Shown here one piece after another: positions 48,055-59,553 of a stretch of 64,000 nt of DNA. Location of the stretch: contig JALGQZ010000007.1 in assembly GCA_023105745.1 (NCBI GenBank), positions 56,711,569 to 56,775,568 on the forward strand, in the 5' to 3' direction. This stretch comes from Austropuccinia psidii (taxonomy: Eukaryota; Basidiomycota; Pucciniomycetes; Pucciniales; Sphaerophragmiaceae). The notes beneath the pieces were generated by a model, which ran no database searches, was not told the DNA's origin, and worked only from the letters and a program-made list of their open reading frames with translations. The position numbers and the translations under genes are program-made. Position 1 is the stretch's first letter, and each line of letters opens with the position of its first letter.

Positions 48055-48059
48055 AATTC

Positions 48060-48704
48060 ATTCAAGAAAATAAATTTATGATCTTATGGAGAACACTTTA
48101 TCTATGAATCTCATCTTATTAATGATATTAAGCTTCAATTTAAAGGAAATAAAAATTTATTCTCTCTTTGTTCTTTTAATAAGTACATATATCCCTGTTT
48201 AAGGGCATACTTTTTGTGTCTATCATTATTATTTTTTATTTTAAATCAAAAATGATGAGATTTCTGAGATTTTATTTCAAAAATTAGATAAAAGGAACAT
48301 TCGATAGGAAATTATCTTCCTAGTGATAAAAAATTATAGAATTAATTAACCCTTCATGGAGGAAAAACAATTAACTGAAAATTACATGGTTTATTGAAAA
48401 AATAATACTAAGTGTTCAACTTAGAATATTGGCTTATTATTTTTTGATTCAATTGTGATCTAGGAATCATAAAATTATTTTTTTTTTCAAAGAAAGGACC
48501 AAAAATTTCCAAGGAACTACAAGGATAATTTTAAGGCACACACTTTTAAATCCCATGTATTAAATCAGGATATGAGGTAAACCCCTAATGTGCTACTAAT
48601 TAGTCTTTCTTATCATCATCAGCTTCTCCATTTTTCAGAAAAGAAGGATTTCCCATGATCACAATAACAATCTCTCAATATATCTTTTCAACTAGCAGTA
48701 CTAA
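48060..48704. other. Spacer between gypsy A and gypsy C, nothing recognised
   Basis: About 650 bp of AT-rich sequence without a coding frame or resemblance to the elements here. It is the only non-transposon candidate sequence between the two nested clusters. Confidence 0.4.
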
Positions 48705-50533
48705 TGTAAGATTTGTCTATGAAACTGATGATAATATTACTATTAATCAGCAGTACTATGATTGGTCTTATGAAATATAATAACAAAATGTTATTATAAC
48801 CACAATTAAATAATTAAAGAATTATTTCTTTCACATGTTAAACACTACTAGTGACTTTAAAAGTGAGTAAGTAATTGTCTACAAGAATCAATTACAAGAA
48901 GATTTAATAATAAAACTTCTTTTATTAAAATATCAAAATTATTTTAATATATAATTATCTTTTGCAAGAATAATTATAATGGTAATTCTTGAAGAAATCT
49001 AATTTTAGAAAAAACCTTAAGAATTCAAAATAAATCACTCACTAATATTCCAAAGAACTTATTGAAAGATAAGATAGAGAGATTTGATGTAGAATTGTGG
49101 ATTTTAAGGATCAGAATGAATTTATAACAGTATTAAAGCAATATATAGTTGAATTCTATGATTTAACGTCTTTCTGATTGATTATGAAAGATTTAAAACA
49201 CTTAAGAATAGCTATAACTAATACTTACTTGTTGGTAATAATGGTTTAAATGATAATAAGATGATGATGATCTGGAAAAAACAGCAAGAAGAGGCCTCTT
49301 TTAAGTCAACAACAGCTCACAGAGGCGTGCAATAGAGCAAACTGAAAAACCAGTGAGTGAATAACAATAAACCCTTTTGGATTATTGATTGCATCATCTG
49401 TTGTCACGTAAGATTATCATAATTACTTATGTGATGCTTTTACATGACTACCAACCCCAATATGGTTAAGAATAAAAGGAGTAACATCTGTAATTCTTCT
49501 TTTATTCCAAAATAATCATTGATTTCTCAAAGTTATCAATGTTATTGCCAATTTCATCACAGGTTGTAATTACTGTAAATTTTTGAAGATTCAGTGTTTC
49601 ACGTAGAATAGTCAAAAATGGACTATAAGTAAAACTTTTAATTTTACTGGTAACACTGAAATTCTTTTTGGTTGTACCATGGATAATACAGTTCTCCATT
49701 GGTCGTGAAAGGTTAAGAAAGATTCATTAAGATTTGTATTTTTAATGAATTTTTGAAGTTTTTACCTCATTTCTACGTAGAATTGCAAATATCAGTGTTT
49801 AACTGGTTGCTATGAGATAAATCAATGGATACAAGTCCAAAAAGGGTTTTGATTACTCTTTTGGGGTTTAGCCATGGAAAATCATTAAGAATTGACATGG
49901 TTACAGGAGTGTAAGTAGCGTTTTACCTCCTTGGCACGTCAAAATAGCAGGTTATTTGCGATTTTCTTAAGATTTACAGTAGTTGTAACATGGTAACCAA
50001 GTTCACAAAAGGTTGTAGTTTACCAATTAGGCCAAGATCAGCCATTGATCCAAGCTTTGGAGCTGTCCACGCCTCTGAGGCCTCAGAAGTTGGGTACCCT
50101 GGCTCTCTTTGATGTCTTATGTCCCCCTTGCTTATTTTTTATGTCAAAATAGAAATTTAAGCTTAAAGTGAGATATCCACTATGGGTGTACCAAAAGTCC
50201 ATTTAAGAATACCATGATATTAGGTGCTCAAAACATGCATAACACTATTCTTAGTGTATATGTAACATGGGATTTCTCACATTCCCATTATTTTGGTGTG
50301 AAATTAAGAAAAACAAAAATTTCACGGATCTTTTATGTGGTATTAAAGTATTTTCTATTTTACCACCTCAAAGAGTTAATTTGAGCTTATTCACTCTATG
50401 GAGCTACCCTAGGTGAATTTTTGTGTAGAATCCAAATCTGGCCTTAAATCCATGTATTTACTTACTCAATAAAAGGTTATTCATCTTTTCTGAAATCAAA
50501 AATGATGAATTTTGGATATATGCATGACTTATG
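48705..50533 (-). repeat. 3' LTR of gypsy C, missing its first bases
   Basis: Minus-strand LTR of the B family ending (minus strand) in CAAATCTTACA at 48,705. Its first roughly 90 bases are lost: at 50,530-50,533 the integrase sequence joins the LTR interior at a shared CATA. Confidence 0.9.
49502..49699 (-). other. Conserved small open frame inside LTR of gypsy C
   Basis: 65 codons starting MENCIIHGTTKKN, nearly the same as the frame at 28,653-28,850; the C-terminal 40 residues differ by one. Function unknown. Confidence 0.35.
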
Positions 50534-51203
50534 GCAATATTCAATGGTTTCTTTTCTCCAAGATGGCCACCATGCACAGTTCTTTACTTTTTCAAGTGTT
50601 CTGTCTTCTGACAGGTGTCAAGAGTAGATGCTATCATGGCATTCATGAAGAATGGTATTAATAAGCAATCTGCTACATAATGTCATTACACAAGAATGTT
50701 TGATTCTGTGGTATATTATCCCATCAAACAAGTGAAATCTTCCTTCATAATAGGAATTTCTCCAAACTTCATCTAGTGCATTGACCAAAGATGTATCTTT
50801 GCAGTCTTTATCTAATAAAGAAGTCAAGATATGGCAGTTCTTGTCCTGTTTATAAGATTCTCTGACCTCTTCAAAGAATTCAGTCCCAATATCAGTTATG
50901 TTAATCCCTTCAATTGGAATCTGTGGTTCAGCGTCCAAAGGTACATAAGCTGGGTTATCAGGAGTGTTGGCTAATGCCCACCTGCTAAGTCCATCAGCAT
51001 TTTTGTGAATGTTTCCTGCTTTGTGGACTATAGTCATGTTTCCTCTATATTCCTGAATGGCTATTTGCCATCTCAACGTATGTCTGTTGGGACTTTTCAT
51101 GTTAAGAAGTGATTTTACTGCATTACAGTCAGTTATCACTTCAAAAACACTGCCATCAAGATAATAGTGTAATTTCTCAAGTGCCCATACCAAGCATAAG
51201 CAC
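50534..51203 (-). pseudogene. Gypsy C RNase H end and integrase start (broken)
   Basis: Minus strand from the B insertion site: [29 protein letters not shown] (RNase H), the linker with [17 protein letters not shown], then [11 protein letters not shown] of the integrase zinc region. TGA at 50,620-50,618 replaces the Gly codon that B has there. Sequence continues recognisably to [13 protein letters not shown] and stops at the deletion joint near 50,533. The integrase catalytic core is absent. Confidence 0.88.
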
Positions 51204-53130
51204 TGTGAGCCTTGAGGTATATTTTACATACCCAAATAGGCCACAATTATCTTAAAAAGAAATTTTGAATTATGCATAACTCATAAGTCATGCATATATC
51301 CAAAATTCATCATTTTAAATTTCAGAAAAGATGAATAACTTTTTATTGAGTAAGTAAATCCATGGATTTAAGACCAGATTTGGATTCTACACAAAAGTTC
51401 ACCTAGGGTAGCCCCATAGAGTGAATAAGCTCAATTTAAGTATTTTAGGTGGTAAAATGGAAAATACTTCAATACCACATCATTAATACCACATAAAAGA
51501 TCCGTCAAAATGTTTGTTTTTCTTGATTTTAAGCCAAAATAATGGGAAAGTGAGAAATCCCATGTTACATATACACTAAGAATAGTGTTATTCATGTTTT
51601 GAGCACTTAATATCATGGTATTCTTACATGGACCTTTGGTACACCCATAGTGGATATCTCACTTTAAGCTTAAATTACTATTTTTACATGAAAAATAAGC
51701 AAGGGGGACAAAAGACATCAAAGAGAGCCAGGGTACCCAACTTCTGAGGCCTCAGAGGCGTGGATAGCTCCAGAGCATGGATCCATGGCTCATCTTGGCC
51801 CAATTGGTAAACTAAAACTCTTTGGGAACTTGGTTACCAAGTTACACCTACTGTATGCATAAGAAAATAGCAAATAACCTGCTATTTTGACGTGCCAAGG
51901 AGGTAATGAGCTACTTAGACTCCTGTAACCACGTCAATTCTTGATGAATTTCCATGACTAGACCCTAAAAGAGTAATTAAAACCCTTTTGGGACCCACAT
52001 GCATTGATTTACCTCATAGCAACCAGCAAAATACATATTTGCAATTCTACGTAGAAATGAGGTAAAAACTTCAAAAATTCATTCAAACTACAATTATTAA
52101 TGAATCTTTCTGAAACTTTCAGGACCAATGGAGAGCTTTATTACCTATGGTACAACCAAAAAACAAATCACAGCTTTACTAGTAAAATTAAAAGTTTTAC
52201 TTATAGTCCATTTTTGACTATTCTACATGAAATACTGAATCTTCAAAAATTTACAGTAATTACAACCTGTGATGAAATTGGCAATAACATTGATAACTTT
52301 GAGAAATCAATTATTATTTTGGAATAAAAGAAGAATTACAGATGTTACTCCTTTTATTCTTAACCATATTGGGATTGGTAGTTACGTAAAAGCATCAATT
52401 AAGTAATTATGATAATCTTATGTGACAACAGATGATACAATCATTAATCCAAAAAGGTTTATTGTTTTCTCACTAACTGGTTTTTCAGTTTGCTCCATGG
52501 CACGCCTCTGTGAGCTGTTGATGACTTAAAAGAAGCCTCTTCTTGCTGTTTTTTCCGCATCATCATCATCTTATTAATCATTTATATCAGTATTACCAAC
52601 AAGTAAGTATTAGTAAAACCTTTTCTTAAGTGTTTTATTCTTTCAGAATCAATCAGAAAGACGTGAAATCATAGAAATCAACTATATATTGTTTTAATAC
52701 ATTTATAAATTCATTTTGATCCTCTAAATCCACAATTCTACGCCAAATCTCTCTATCTTATCTTTCAAAAAGCTCTTTGGAATATTAGTGAGTGATTTAT
52801 CTTTAATTCTTAAAGTTTTTCTCTAAAAATTTAGTTTTCTTCAAGAATTATCATTATAATTATTCTTGCAAAAGATAATTATATATTAAAATAATTTTAT
52901 TATTTTAATAAAGAAGTTTTTATTATTAAATTCTTCTTGTAATTGATTCTTGTAGACAATTACTTGCTCACTGTTAAAATCACTAGTAGTGCTTAACACG
53001 TGAAAGAAATAATTTTTTTAATTATTTAATTGTGGTTATAATAATATTTTATTATTATATTTCATAAGAACAGACATAGTACTGTTGATTAATAGTAATA
53101 TTATCATCAGTTTCATAGTCACATCTTACA
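51204..53130 (+). repeat. 5' LTR of gypsy B
   Basis: From TGTGAGCCTTGAGGTATATT to CACATCTTACA. It contains a GC-richer block (about 51,725-51,800) with the perfect palindromes TCTGAGGCCTCAGA and CATGGATCCATG, and is very AT-rich in its last 500 bp. Confidence 0.95.
52100..52327 (+). other. Conserved small open frame inside 5' LTR of gypsy B
   Basis: Open for 75 codons. The last about 53 (FTSKIKSFTYSPFLTIL..) match the small frames in the solo LTR and in the LTR of C; the N-terminus differs through an indel. In B's 3' LTR (about 60,478-60,675) the same reading frame is open but its ATG is changed to ATA. Confidence 0.3.
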
Positions 53131-53132
53131 TT

Positions 53133-53144
53133 TGGGGGCCTGGC
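53133..53144 (+). promoter_or_regulatory. Putative primer-binding site of gypsy B
   Basis: TGGGGGCCTGGC two bases after the 5' LTR, same 12 bases as in gypsy A. The primer tRNA could not be identified. Confidence 0.6.
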
Positions 53145-53518
53145 TGTGTTTTTTTTTGAACCTTGTACCCTTAATTAATATATTTTTAAGCTCTAAAATA
53201 TATTAATTTAATATTTTTTTTCTTTCATTTTAAAGTTAAAATAATTCTTATGTTTTAAAATTGTTTTGGAAATTTTTTTCCTTGAGGAATTTGGTTTAAT
53301 TTTATACTGTTTTACACATGGCTTTTTCACATCCAAAAACTTATAAAATTATTCTTTGAGTTACTCTGAATTAATTTTCATTCAAAATCTTAAATTTTAA
53401 TTTTTTTTCTTTAAAAAGAATAATTTTTTTATTAAAAAATAGAAAACTTATAAAAAATCTTCAAAAATATTTTAAATAGTATAAAAAATAATTTTTTTTC
53501 TCTTTTGTAATTTTTCTA

Positions 53519-54495
53519 GTGTCTTTAATCAAATACTGTGCAGCTGGAAACAGACTCAGTAAAAGATATATCACTAGTCCAGAATCTTCAGAAGCAGAAT
53601 CTGAAGACAGTATTGAGGTGCAGATTGCTAAAAGAGGCACCTTATTTAACTCAGAAAACGCTAAATTACCACCAAAAGGTGTGTATTTTATCTTATATTT
53701 TCACCTTTTATCTTTAAGTTGACGTGAAAATGGTGCATACCAGAAATGGAAGCAACTATTCAGTCCAACCAGATGGATGTGGACAAGGAAGAGGCAAGAC
53801 CAAATCCAGAAGTGCCAAATCTTCCACAAGAAAGACGCATCTGGAGGATGCCAGAGTTGCCCCCCATTCCCCAAGGTCTGTACCAACAGATTTTGACGTG
53901 AATTCTGAGCCTGAACTAATCCATGATATTATTTCCAGGGCTGAACCATTTTCAAGTGGCAGCAATAGAAATATATCAATGCCAGTACAAAAATTGGTTC
54001 AGAGAAGCCAAGGAAGAAGAGTGGTAAATATGCCCAAGCCTTTGGCAGGGGGCCATGAACTCCTACATACACATCAAGAGCTTTCTGGGTCAGGAAAAGA
54101 CCATAGAACTCTTAGGAGGATGGAGCCCCCTGTCTTGCAAAGACAAGGTCAAAAAGATAAAGAATTGGTTGAAGAACCAAAGTCTTTTATCCATAGACCA
54201 GAAGAAAGAGTTTGAAATGACTCCAGCTTTGGAGACAGAGGCACCAGTGGCGTCTACCAGCTCCAAACCAGCTCCAGAAGTGTCCAAAGACAAGCCCAAG
54301 GGACCTCAGAGGAAACAGAAGGGTCCCAAGAACCATCAAGGCAAAGCCAATTGGCACAGACCTTACCCACAAGGGTACAGGATCCCCAAATTGGAGCCTT
54401 CAGCAGTGGACAGTGTCTTCAATATGGCCAGAACTCTGATGGAATTCACAGCCAAAGAGCAGGAAAGGATGAACAGAAACTTTCCACGGAAATAA
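53519..54495 (+). pseudogene. Gypsy B gag, first open frame (spliced, one stop)
   Basis: Coding-like segments are 53,519-53,680 (acidic, ESSEAESEDSIEVQ), 53,761-53,897 (DVDKEEARPNPEVP..RRIWRMPELPPIP) and 53,941-54,495. They are separated by intron-like stretches, the second having GTGAAT, a CTAAT branch-like site and TTCCAG (about 53,898-53,938). The last segment has a Trp/Tyr-rich part (IEIYQCQYKNWFREAKEEEW), then MNSYIHIKSFL and a basic Pro/Lys tail, ending FPRK-TAA at 54,493-54,495. TAA at 54,022-54,024 interrupts it where gypsy A has GAA. Splice sites are inferred. The product is probably the N-terminal part of Gag. Confidence 0.6.
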
Positions 54496-56111
54496 TTGGT
54501 GTACAGACTAGTATTAATGTAGAAATTGGAAAACTTGATTCAAAGTTAACTAAAATTACATCAGATATACTTGAATTAAAGAAAAAGGACAAGAAATACC
54601 TTGAATTACACCAAGTGACAAATGCCAAACTTGACTCAATTACCAATTCTTGCAAAAGAATTGAAAATATGTGCCGAATTCAGCATGATGAAATGGAAGA
54701 TCTTTCTATTTTTAAGGTGAATGATCAACTTACAATTTTGCAAGACCAAGTCTTAAAAATAGTTGAGAATACCAATCAATTTGCCATACACTTAGCAAAA
54801 AGTGACAGTGAAAGGCAGAAGTTGAAGAATGAAATAATTGCAAGTGTGGAACAAATTCATAAGAATCATGAACCACATATGCCAAGACATTCTACACCTT
54901 TAACTGAAGGAAAACGTTCTGTTGAAGAAAGTTTCACCCCATTCTTAGGAGAAAATGCCTACTCTACAAGGGATATTCCCAAAATAGAAGAAAGGCCAAC
55001 ATTCTCTGGTGAAGGAGAATACAACCATATTGAATTCATCAGGACTATTGATATGTTGCAAGAAGACTTCAATATACCTGATAAAATCATAGTGGGAAAA
55101 CTACACTGTTTGTTTACCAGAACTGCAAAGAAATGGTATTACAAAATGAGGATTGATCATGGTAAACATGATTGGTCCTGGTGGAAATCTGAAGTGATTA
55201 TCAAATGGGCCAACAATTCTTGGAGGTTTAAAATGGAAAATGCCTTTGAAAATGCCATTTTTAACTCAGAAAAAGATAAACCACTTACTTGGTTCTTCAA
55301 ACAAAAAGACAGATTATCAGCCTTACAACCAGATATGTCTGACACTATGATTAATATGAAAATATTAAGAAAGTGTGGAGGAGAATTGGAACATGCTATC
55401 AAAAGCAGATGTGTAGAACCCTGTTCAACAGAAGACTACATTAATGCTATGGAAGATATCATTGCCAGAACAAGAATTGGTAAAACTTGGTCTAAAATCC
55501 CAACAGAATCCAAGATGACCTCTAAGATTCCCAGAGAGGAAAGAAGACCAGAAAGACCTGTCTTGAAGTGTCATAAATGTGGAAGTACTTCACATTTAGC
55601 CAACACTTGTCCTAAGAAGACAAAGATCAATGAAGCTCAAGTCATTGAAGAAATTCAGTGTACTGAAGAGAAAGAGGAGTCTGATCAAGATTTTGAAGTC
55701 TCTGAAGATACACCAGTGGAGGACTATCCCATTGAGAACATTTCAGCTTTTTTTGAGGTCACAGAAGTCCATACCCACTTTCCACAGTACAGTGAGGATT
55801 GCTGCAACCTGATCAATATCCAAGATGCCAGAATTTGTAAAACAAAACCTGCTAGAGGAAAGGGTTATACTGCTGGGGCATCCTGTATCACATCAGTTCT
55901 GATGAGTGATATTGAAGCGAAAGTAAATTTGGATACAGGGGCATTTTGCACTTTTGTGGGCAAAGATTATCTCCAAATTATTCTTCCTGAATGGAAAAAC
56001 CATCTATTACAAATAGAAGGTGTACAATTTAGTAGTTCCAGTAACAATATGTACCCCTTGGGTATATTAGACACTAATCTTGTATTCCCACACCCAGCAG
56101 GAAGTGTATGA
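54496..56111 (+). CDS. Gypsy B gag (capsid, zinc knuckle) and protease
   Basis: This frame lies one base back (-1) from the first gag frame and overlaps its stop (STEIIGVQTSINVEIGKLDS), so it may be reached by frameshifting. In order: coiled-coil-like Lys/Glu/Leu-rich stretch (54,520-54,850), capsid-like gag domain (GEGEYNHIEFIRTIDMLQEDFNIPD..ELEHAIKSRCVEPC, about 55,003-55,420), a CCHC zinc knuckle CHKCGSTSHLANTC (55,569-55,610) and an aspartic protease with DTGA (55,932-55,943). TGA at 56,109-56,111 ends it, immediately followed by ATG. Gypsy C has AGG and gypsy A has AGA at this codon, so the stop is probably a private mutation of B that separates protease from polymerase. Confidence 0.85.
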
Positions 56112-59100
56112 ATGAAAACTGAAATTGTTGTAATGGATAATTGCACATCTCAGCACATCATTCTTGGAAATGATTACTTGAATATCTATGGTATTGACAT
56201 CAATAACCATAAAGACAGATATTTCACAATTGGGGATAACAAAAGACAAAAATTTGCTTTTTCCAATATTCCAAAACAAATATCTGTAGTATCTTCTGTC
56301 AAAGATACTTATAAAGATGAATTTGTGTCTAATCAACTTGTTGAAGCACAGATTAATCCATCTTTGTCACCAAAAATGAGGAATGAACTTATTGACGTGT
56401 TATACACATACAATACTGCATTTGCCTCTGATAATGAACCATTAGGTGCTATAAGAGGACATGAGGTTGATATTACTCTTAATATTGACAGACCATATCC
56501 CCCAGTACTTAGAAGACCAGCTTATCCAGCCAGTCCCAGAGCTAGAGAAGCCTTGGAGAAACATATCCAAGAGTTAATTCAACTTGGTGTACTAAGGAAA
56601 GTAGGCCATAATGAGGAGGTTGAGGTGACAACACCTGTTATCATTGCTTGGCATAATGATAAGTCAAGGATGGTTGGAGATTTTAGAGCTTTGAATACCT
56701 ACACAGTTCCAGATAGGTATCCAATCCCCAGAATCCAAGAAACCTTGACTCAATTATCCAAAGCCAAGTATATAACATCAATGGATGCATTGAAAGGCTT
56801 CCATCAAAATGTTTTGACGCCTAAAGCTAAGAAATTACTTAGAATTATCACTCACTGTGGTATTTTTGAGTATCTTAGAATGCCATTTGGCATTAAAAAT
56901 GCTCCATCCCATTATCAAAGGATGATGAACACCATCTTTCCTACAGAATTGTCTGAAGGATGGCTTATCATTTATATTGATGTTATTATCATATGTTCTG
57001 ATTCATGGTCTTTGCACCTTGCAAGACTTGCAAGAGTACTTCATAAAGTTGCAGAAGTGAACATGAAAATTTCACTTAAGAAATGCAATTTTGGTTTTAA
57101 AGAACTCAAAGCATTAGGACATATTGTTTCTGGTTTAAGCTTGGGTATTGACAAAAACAAAGTAGCAGCAGTGTTACTTAAACCAATACCCCAGAATAAA
57201 AAAGAAATGATGTCTTTTCTTGGATTTTCCAGCTACTATAGGCAACACCTGAAAGACTTTGCAATTCTAGCCAAGTCACTTTATAGAATCTGTGATCAAC
57301 AGACTGTATTTGAGATGACACAGGAAAGAATTAAAGCTTATGAGAAGATAAAGAAAGCCCTTACAGAAGCACCTTTACTCCTCATGCCTGACTGGAATAT
57401 TCCTTTTAAGTTGTACATTGATGCATGTGGAGATGGACTAGGGGCAGCCCTACATCAAGTCCAGATTATTGATGACAACCCTACAGAAGGACCAGTTTGT
57501 TATATCTCAAGACAAATCAAACCAACAGAAGCCAGATATGGTGCAAGCCAAATGGAGTGTTTATGTTTGGTATGGGCACTTGAGAAACTACACTATTATC
57601 TTGATGGCAGTGTTTTTGAAGTGATAACTGACTGTAATGCAGTGAAATCACTTCTTAACATGAAAACTCCCAACAGACATATGTTGAGATGGCAAATAGC
57701 CATTCAAGAATATAGAGGAAACATGACTATAGTTCATAAAGCAGGAAACATTCACAAGAATGCTGATGGACTTAGTAGATGGGCTTTAGCCAACACTCCT
57801 GATAACCCAGCTTATGTACCTTTGGAAGCTGAACCACAGATTCCAATTGAAGGAATTAACATAACTGACATTGGGACTGAATTCTTTGAAGAGGTCAGAG
57901 AATCTTATAAACAAGACAAGAATTGCCATATCTTGACTTCTTTATTAGATAAAGACTGCAAAGATACATCTTTAGTTAATGCACTTGATGAAGTTTGGAA
58001 AAATTCCTATTCTGAAGGAAGATTTCACTTGTTTGATGGGATTATTTACCATAGAACAAAACATTCTTGTGTGACGACACTGTGTAGTAGATTACTTATC
58101 AATACCATTCTTCATGAATGTCATGATAGTATCTACTCTGGACATCTGTCAGAAGACAGAACACTTGACAAAGTGAAGAACTGTGCATGGTGGCCATCTT
58201 GGAGGAAAGAAACCATTGAATATTGCCATACCTGTGATAGATGCCAAAAATCAAACAGGAGCACAGGCAAGAAATTCGGATTGATGATCCATATTCAAGA
58301 ACCAAAATCCCCTTGGGAAGTTGTTCACATGGATTGGGTCACAGCACTTCCTCCAAGTGGTGACAGAAGTTATAATGCTTGTTTAGTCATTGTAGACAGA
58401 TATAGCAAAACTCCCATATTCTTACCATGTCATAAAGATGACACTGCTATGGATACAGCTCTTCTGTTATGGAGTAGAGTTATTTCTCATACAGGATTAT
58501 TTAAGAATATCATAATTGACAGAGATCCCAAGTTCACATTTGCACTTTGGACCAATCTTCATAGATTGTTTGGGACTAAGTTATCATTCTCTACAGAATA
58601 TCACCCTCAAACAGATGGGCTAGCAGAGAGGATGATTCAGACTTTAGAAGGCATGATCAGGAGATTCTGTGCTTATGGATTAGAATTCAAATACTCAGAT
58701 GGCTTTACCCATGACTGGTGCACTCTGATACCTGCACTAGAATTGGCATACAAGACATCAGTCCATTCTTCCACAGGACAAACTCCTGCTATGTTAGAGA
58801 AAGGATGGAATCCAAGACTCCCAGCAGACACACTGAGGAAAGACTTGATTGAAATTCATCCTACAGCTTCCAGCTTCAAAATAATGCTTGATAAAGTGAA
58901 ACATCATGCAAAACGAAGTATGGATGATGCTTTTTATTATGCAAAACAGAAGTGGGACAAGAGTCATAAAGTACCAGACTTCAAAGTAGGGGACTTAGTT
59001 TTAGTTTCAACCTTGAATTTTAATAATATCAAAGGCCCAAAGAAACTTAAAGATTCTTATGTAGGACCTTTTGTTATTGTTGCTTTACATGGAACCAATG

Positions 59101-59378
59101 CAGTTCAAGTGGAATTGAGTGGTGAATTGGAAAATAAACACCCCACCTTTCCAGTCAGCTTGATAAAGCCTTACCAACCGACTGATAAAGAATTGTTTCC
59201 TTTAAGAAACCCAACTCCTTTAACTGTACCACCTGTGGAACAGAATGAAGACAAAAAGGTAAAGAAAGGAGACTTAGGGGTAAAAATCAAAGAGAATATT
59301 TTGTCAGATATAGAAATCCAGTACATGAAGATGAATGGATGGCAGAATCAGAAATACCTGACTCAGATAAACTCTTAA
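56112..59378 (+). CDS. Gypsy B pol: reverse transcriptase, RNase H, integrase
   Basis: 1,088 codons without interruption. After the end of the protease region ([11 protein letters not shown]) comes reverse transcriptase ([49 protein letters not shown]). The usual YIDD is YIDV (56,973-56,984), removing one of the two catalytic metal-binding Asp. RNase H follows ([45 protein letters not shown]). Integrase has the His-His..Cys-Cys zinc domain (ending [11 protein letters not shown]), the DDE core ([33 protein letters not shown]) and a C-terminal domain ([34 protein letters not shown]). Apart from the V it looks intact. Reading depends on readthrough or reinitiation at the TGA-ATG junction. Confidence 0.93.
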   Translation: MKTEIVVMDNCTSQHIILGNDYLNIYGIDINNHKDRYFTIGDNKRQKFAFSNIPKQISVVSSVKDTYKDEFVSNQLVEAQINPSLSPKMRNELIDVLYTYNTAFASDNEPLGAIRGHEVDITLNIDRPYPPVLRRPAYPASPRAREALEKHIQELIQLGVLRKVGHNEEVEVTTPVIIAWHNDKSRMVGDFRALNTYTVPDRYPIPRIQETLTQLSKAKYITSMDALKGFHQNVLTPKAKKLLRIITHCGIFEYLRMPFGIKNAPSHYQRMMNTIFPTELSEGWLIIYIDVIIICSDSWSLHLARLARVLHKVAEVNMKISLKKCNFGFKELKALGHIVSGLSLGIDKNKVAAVLLKPIPQNKKEMMSFLGFSSYYRQHLKDFAILAKSLYRICDQQTVFEMTQERIKAYEKIKKALTEAPLLLMPDWNIPFKLYIDACGDGLGAALHQVQIIDDNPTEGPVCYISRQIKPTEARYGASQMECLCLVWALEKLHYYLDGSVFEVITDCNAVKSLLNMKTPNRHMLRWQIAIQEYRGNMTIVHKAGNIHKNADGLSRWALANTPDNPAYVPLEAEPQIPIEGINITDIGTEFFEEVRESYKQDKNCHILTSLLDKDCKDTSLVNALDEVWKNSYSEGRFHLFDGIIYHRTKHSCVTTLCSRLLINTILHECHDSIYSGHLSEDRTLDKVKNCAWWPSWRKETIEYCHTCDRCQKSNRSTGKKFGLMIHIQEPKSPWEVVHMDWVTALPPSGDRSYNACLVIVDRYSKTPIFLPCHKDDTAMDTALLLWSRVISHTGLFKNIIIDRDPKFTFALWTNLHRLFGTKLSFSTEYHPQTDGLAERMIQTLEGMIRRFCAYGLEFKYSDGFTHDWCTLIPALELAYKTSVHSSTGQTPAMLEKGWNPRLPADTLRKDLIEIHPTASSFKIMLDKVKHHAKRSMDDAFYYAKQKWDKSHKVPDFKVGDLVLVSTLNFNNIKGPKKLKDSYVGPFVIVALHGTNAVQVELSGELENKHPTFPVSLIKPYQPTDKELFPLRNPTPLTVPPVEQNEDKKVKKGDLGVKIKENILSDIEIQYMKMNGWQNQKYLTQINS

Positions 59379-59541
59379 GAAGATTTAGACATGAAAGAAG
59401 GCCACAAGCCTGAATATTTCTATAAATGTGCTTTAAATTACTTGATCTGAGTGATGTGAAGAGGTTGGACAGTGGACATTACCCCCCTTTGGGGCCTTAT
59501 TCTTTTATCACTAATAAAATTGTAGTACAATTTTATTTTTT

Positions 59542-59553
59542 GGTGGGAGGGAA
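59542..59553 (+). promoter_or_regulatory. Polypurine tract of gypsy B
   Basis: GGTGGGAGGGAA directly before the 3' LTR, after a T-rich run; matches GGTGGTAGGGAA at the same place in gypsy A. It is the expected plus-strand DNA primer. Confidence 0.85.
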
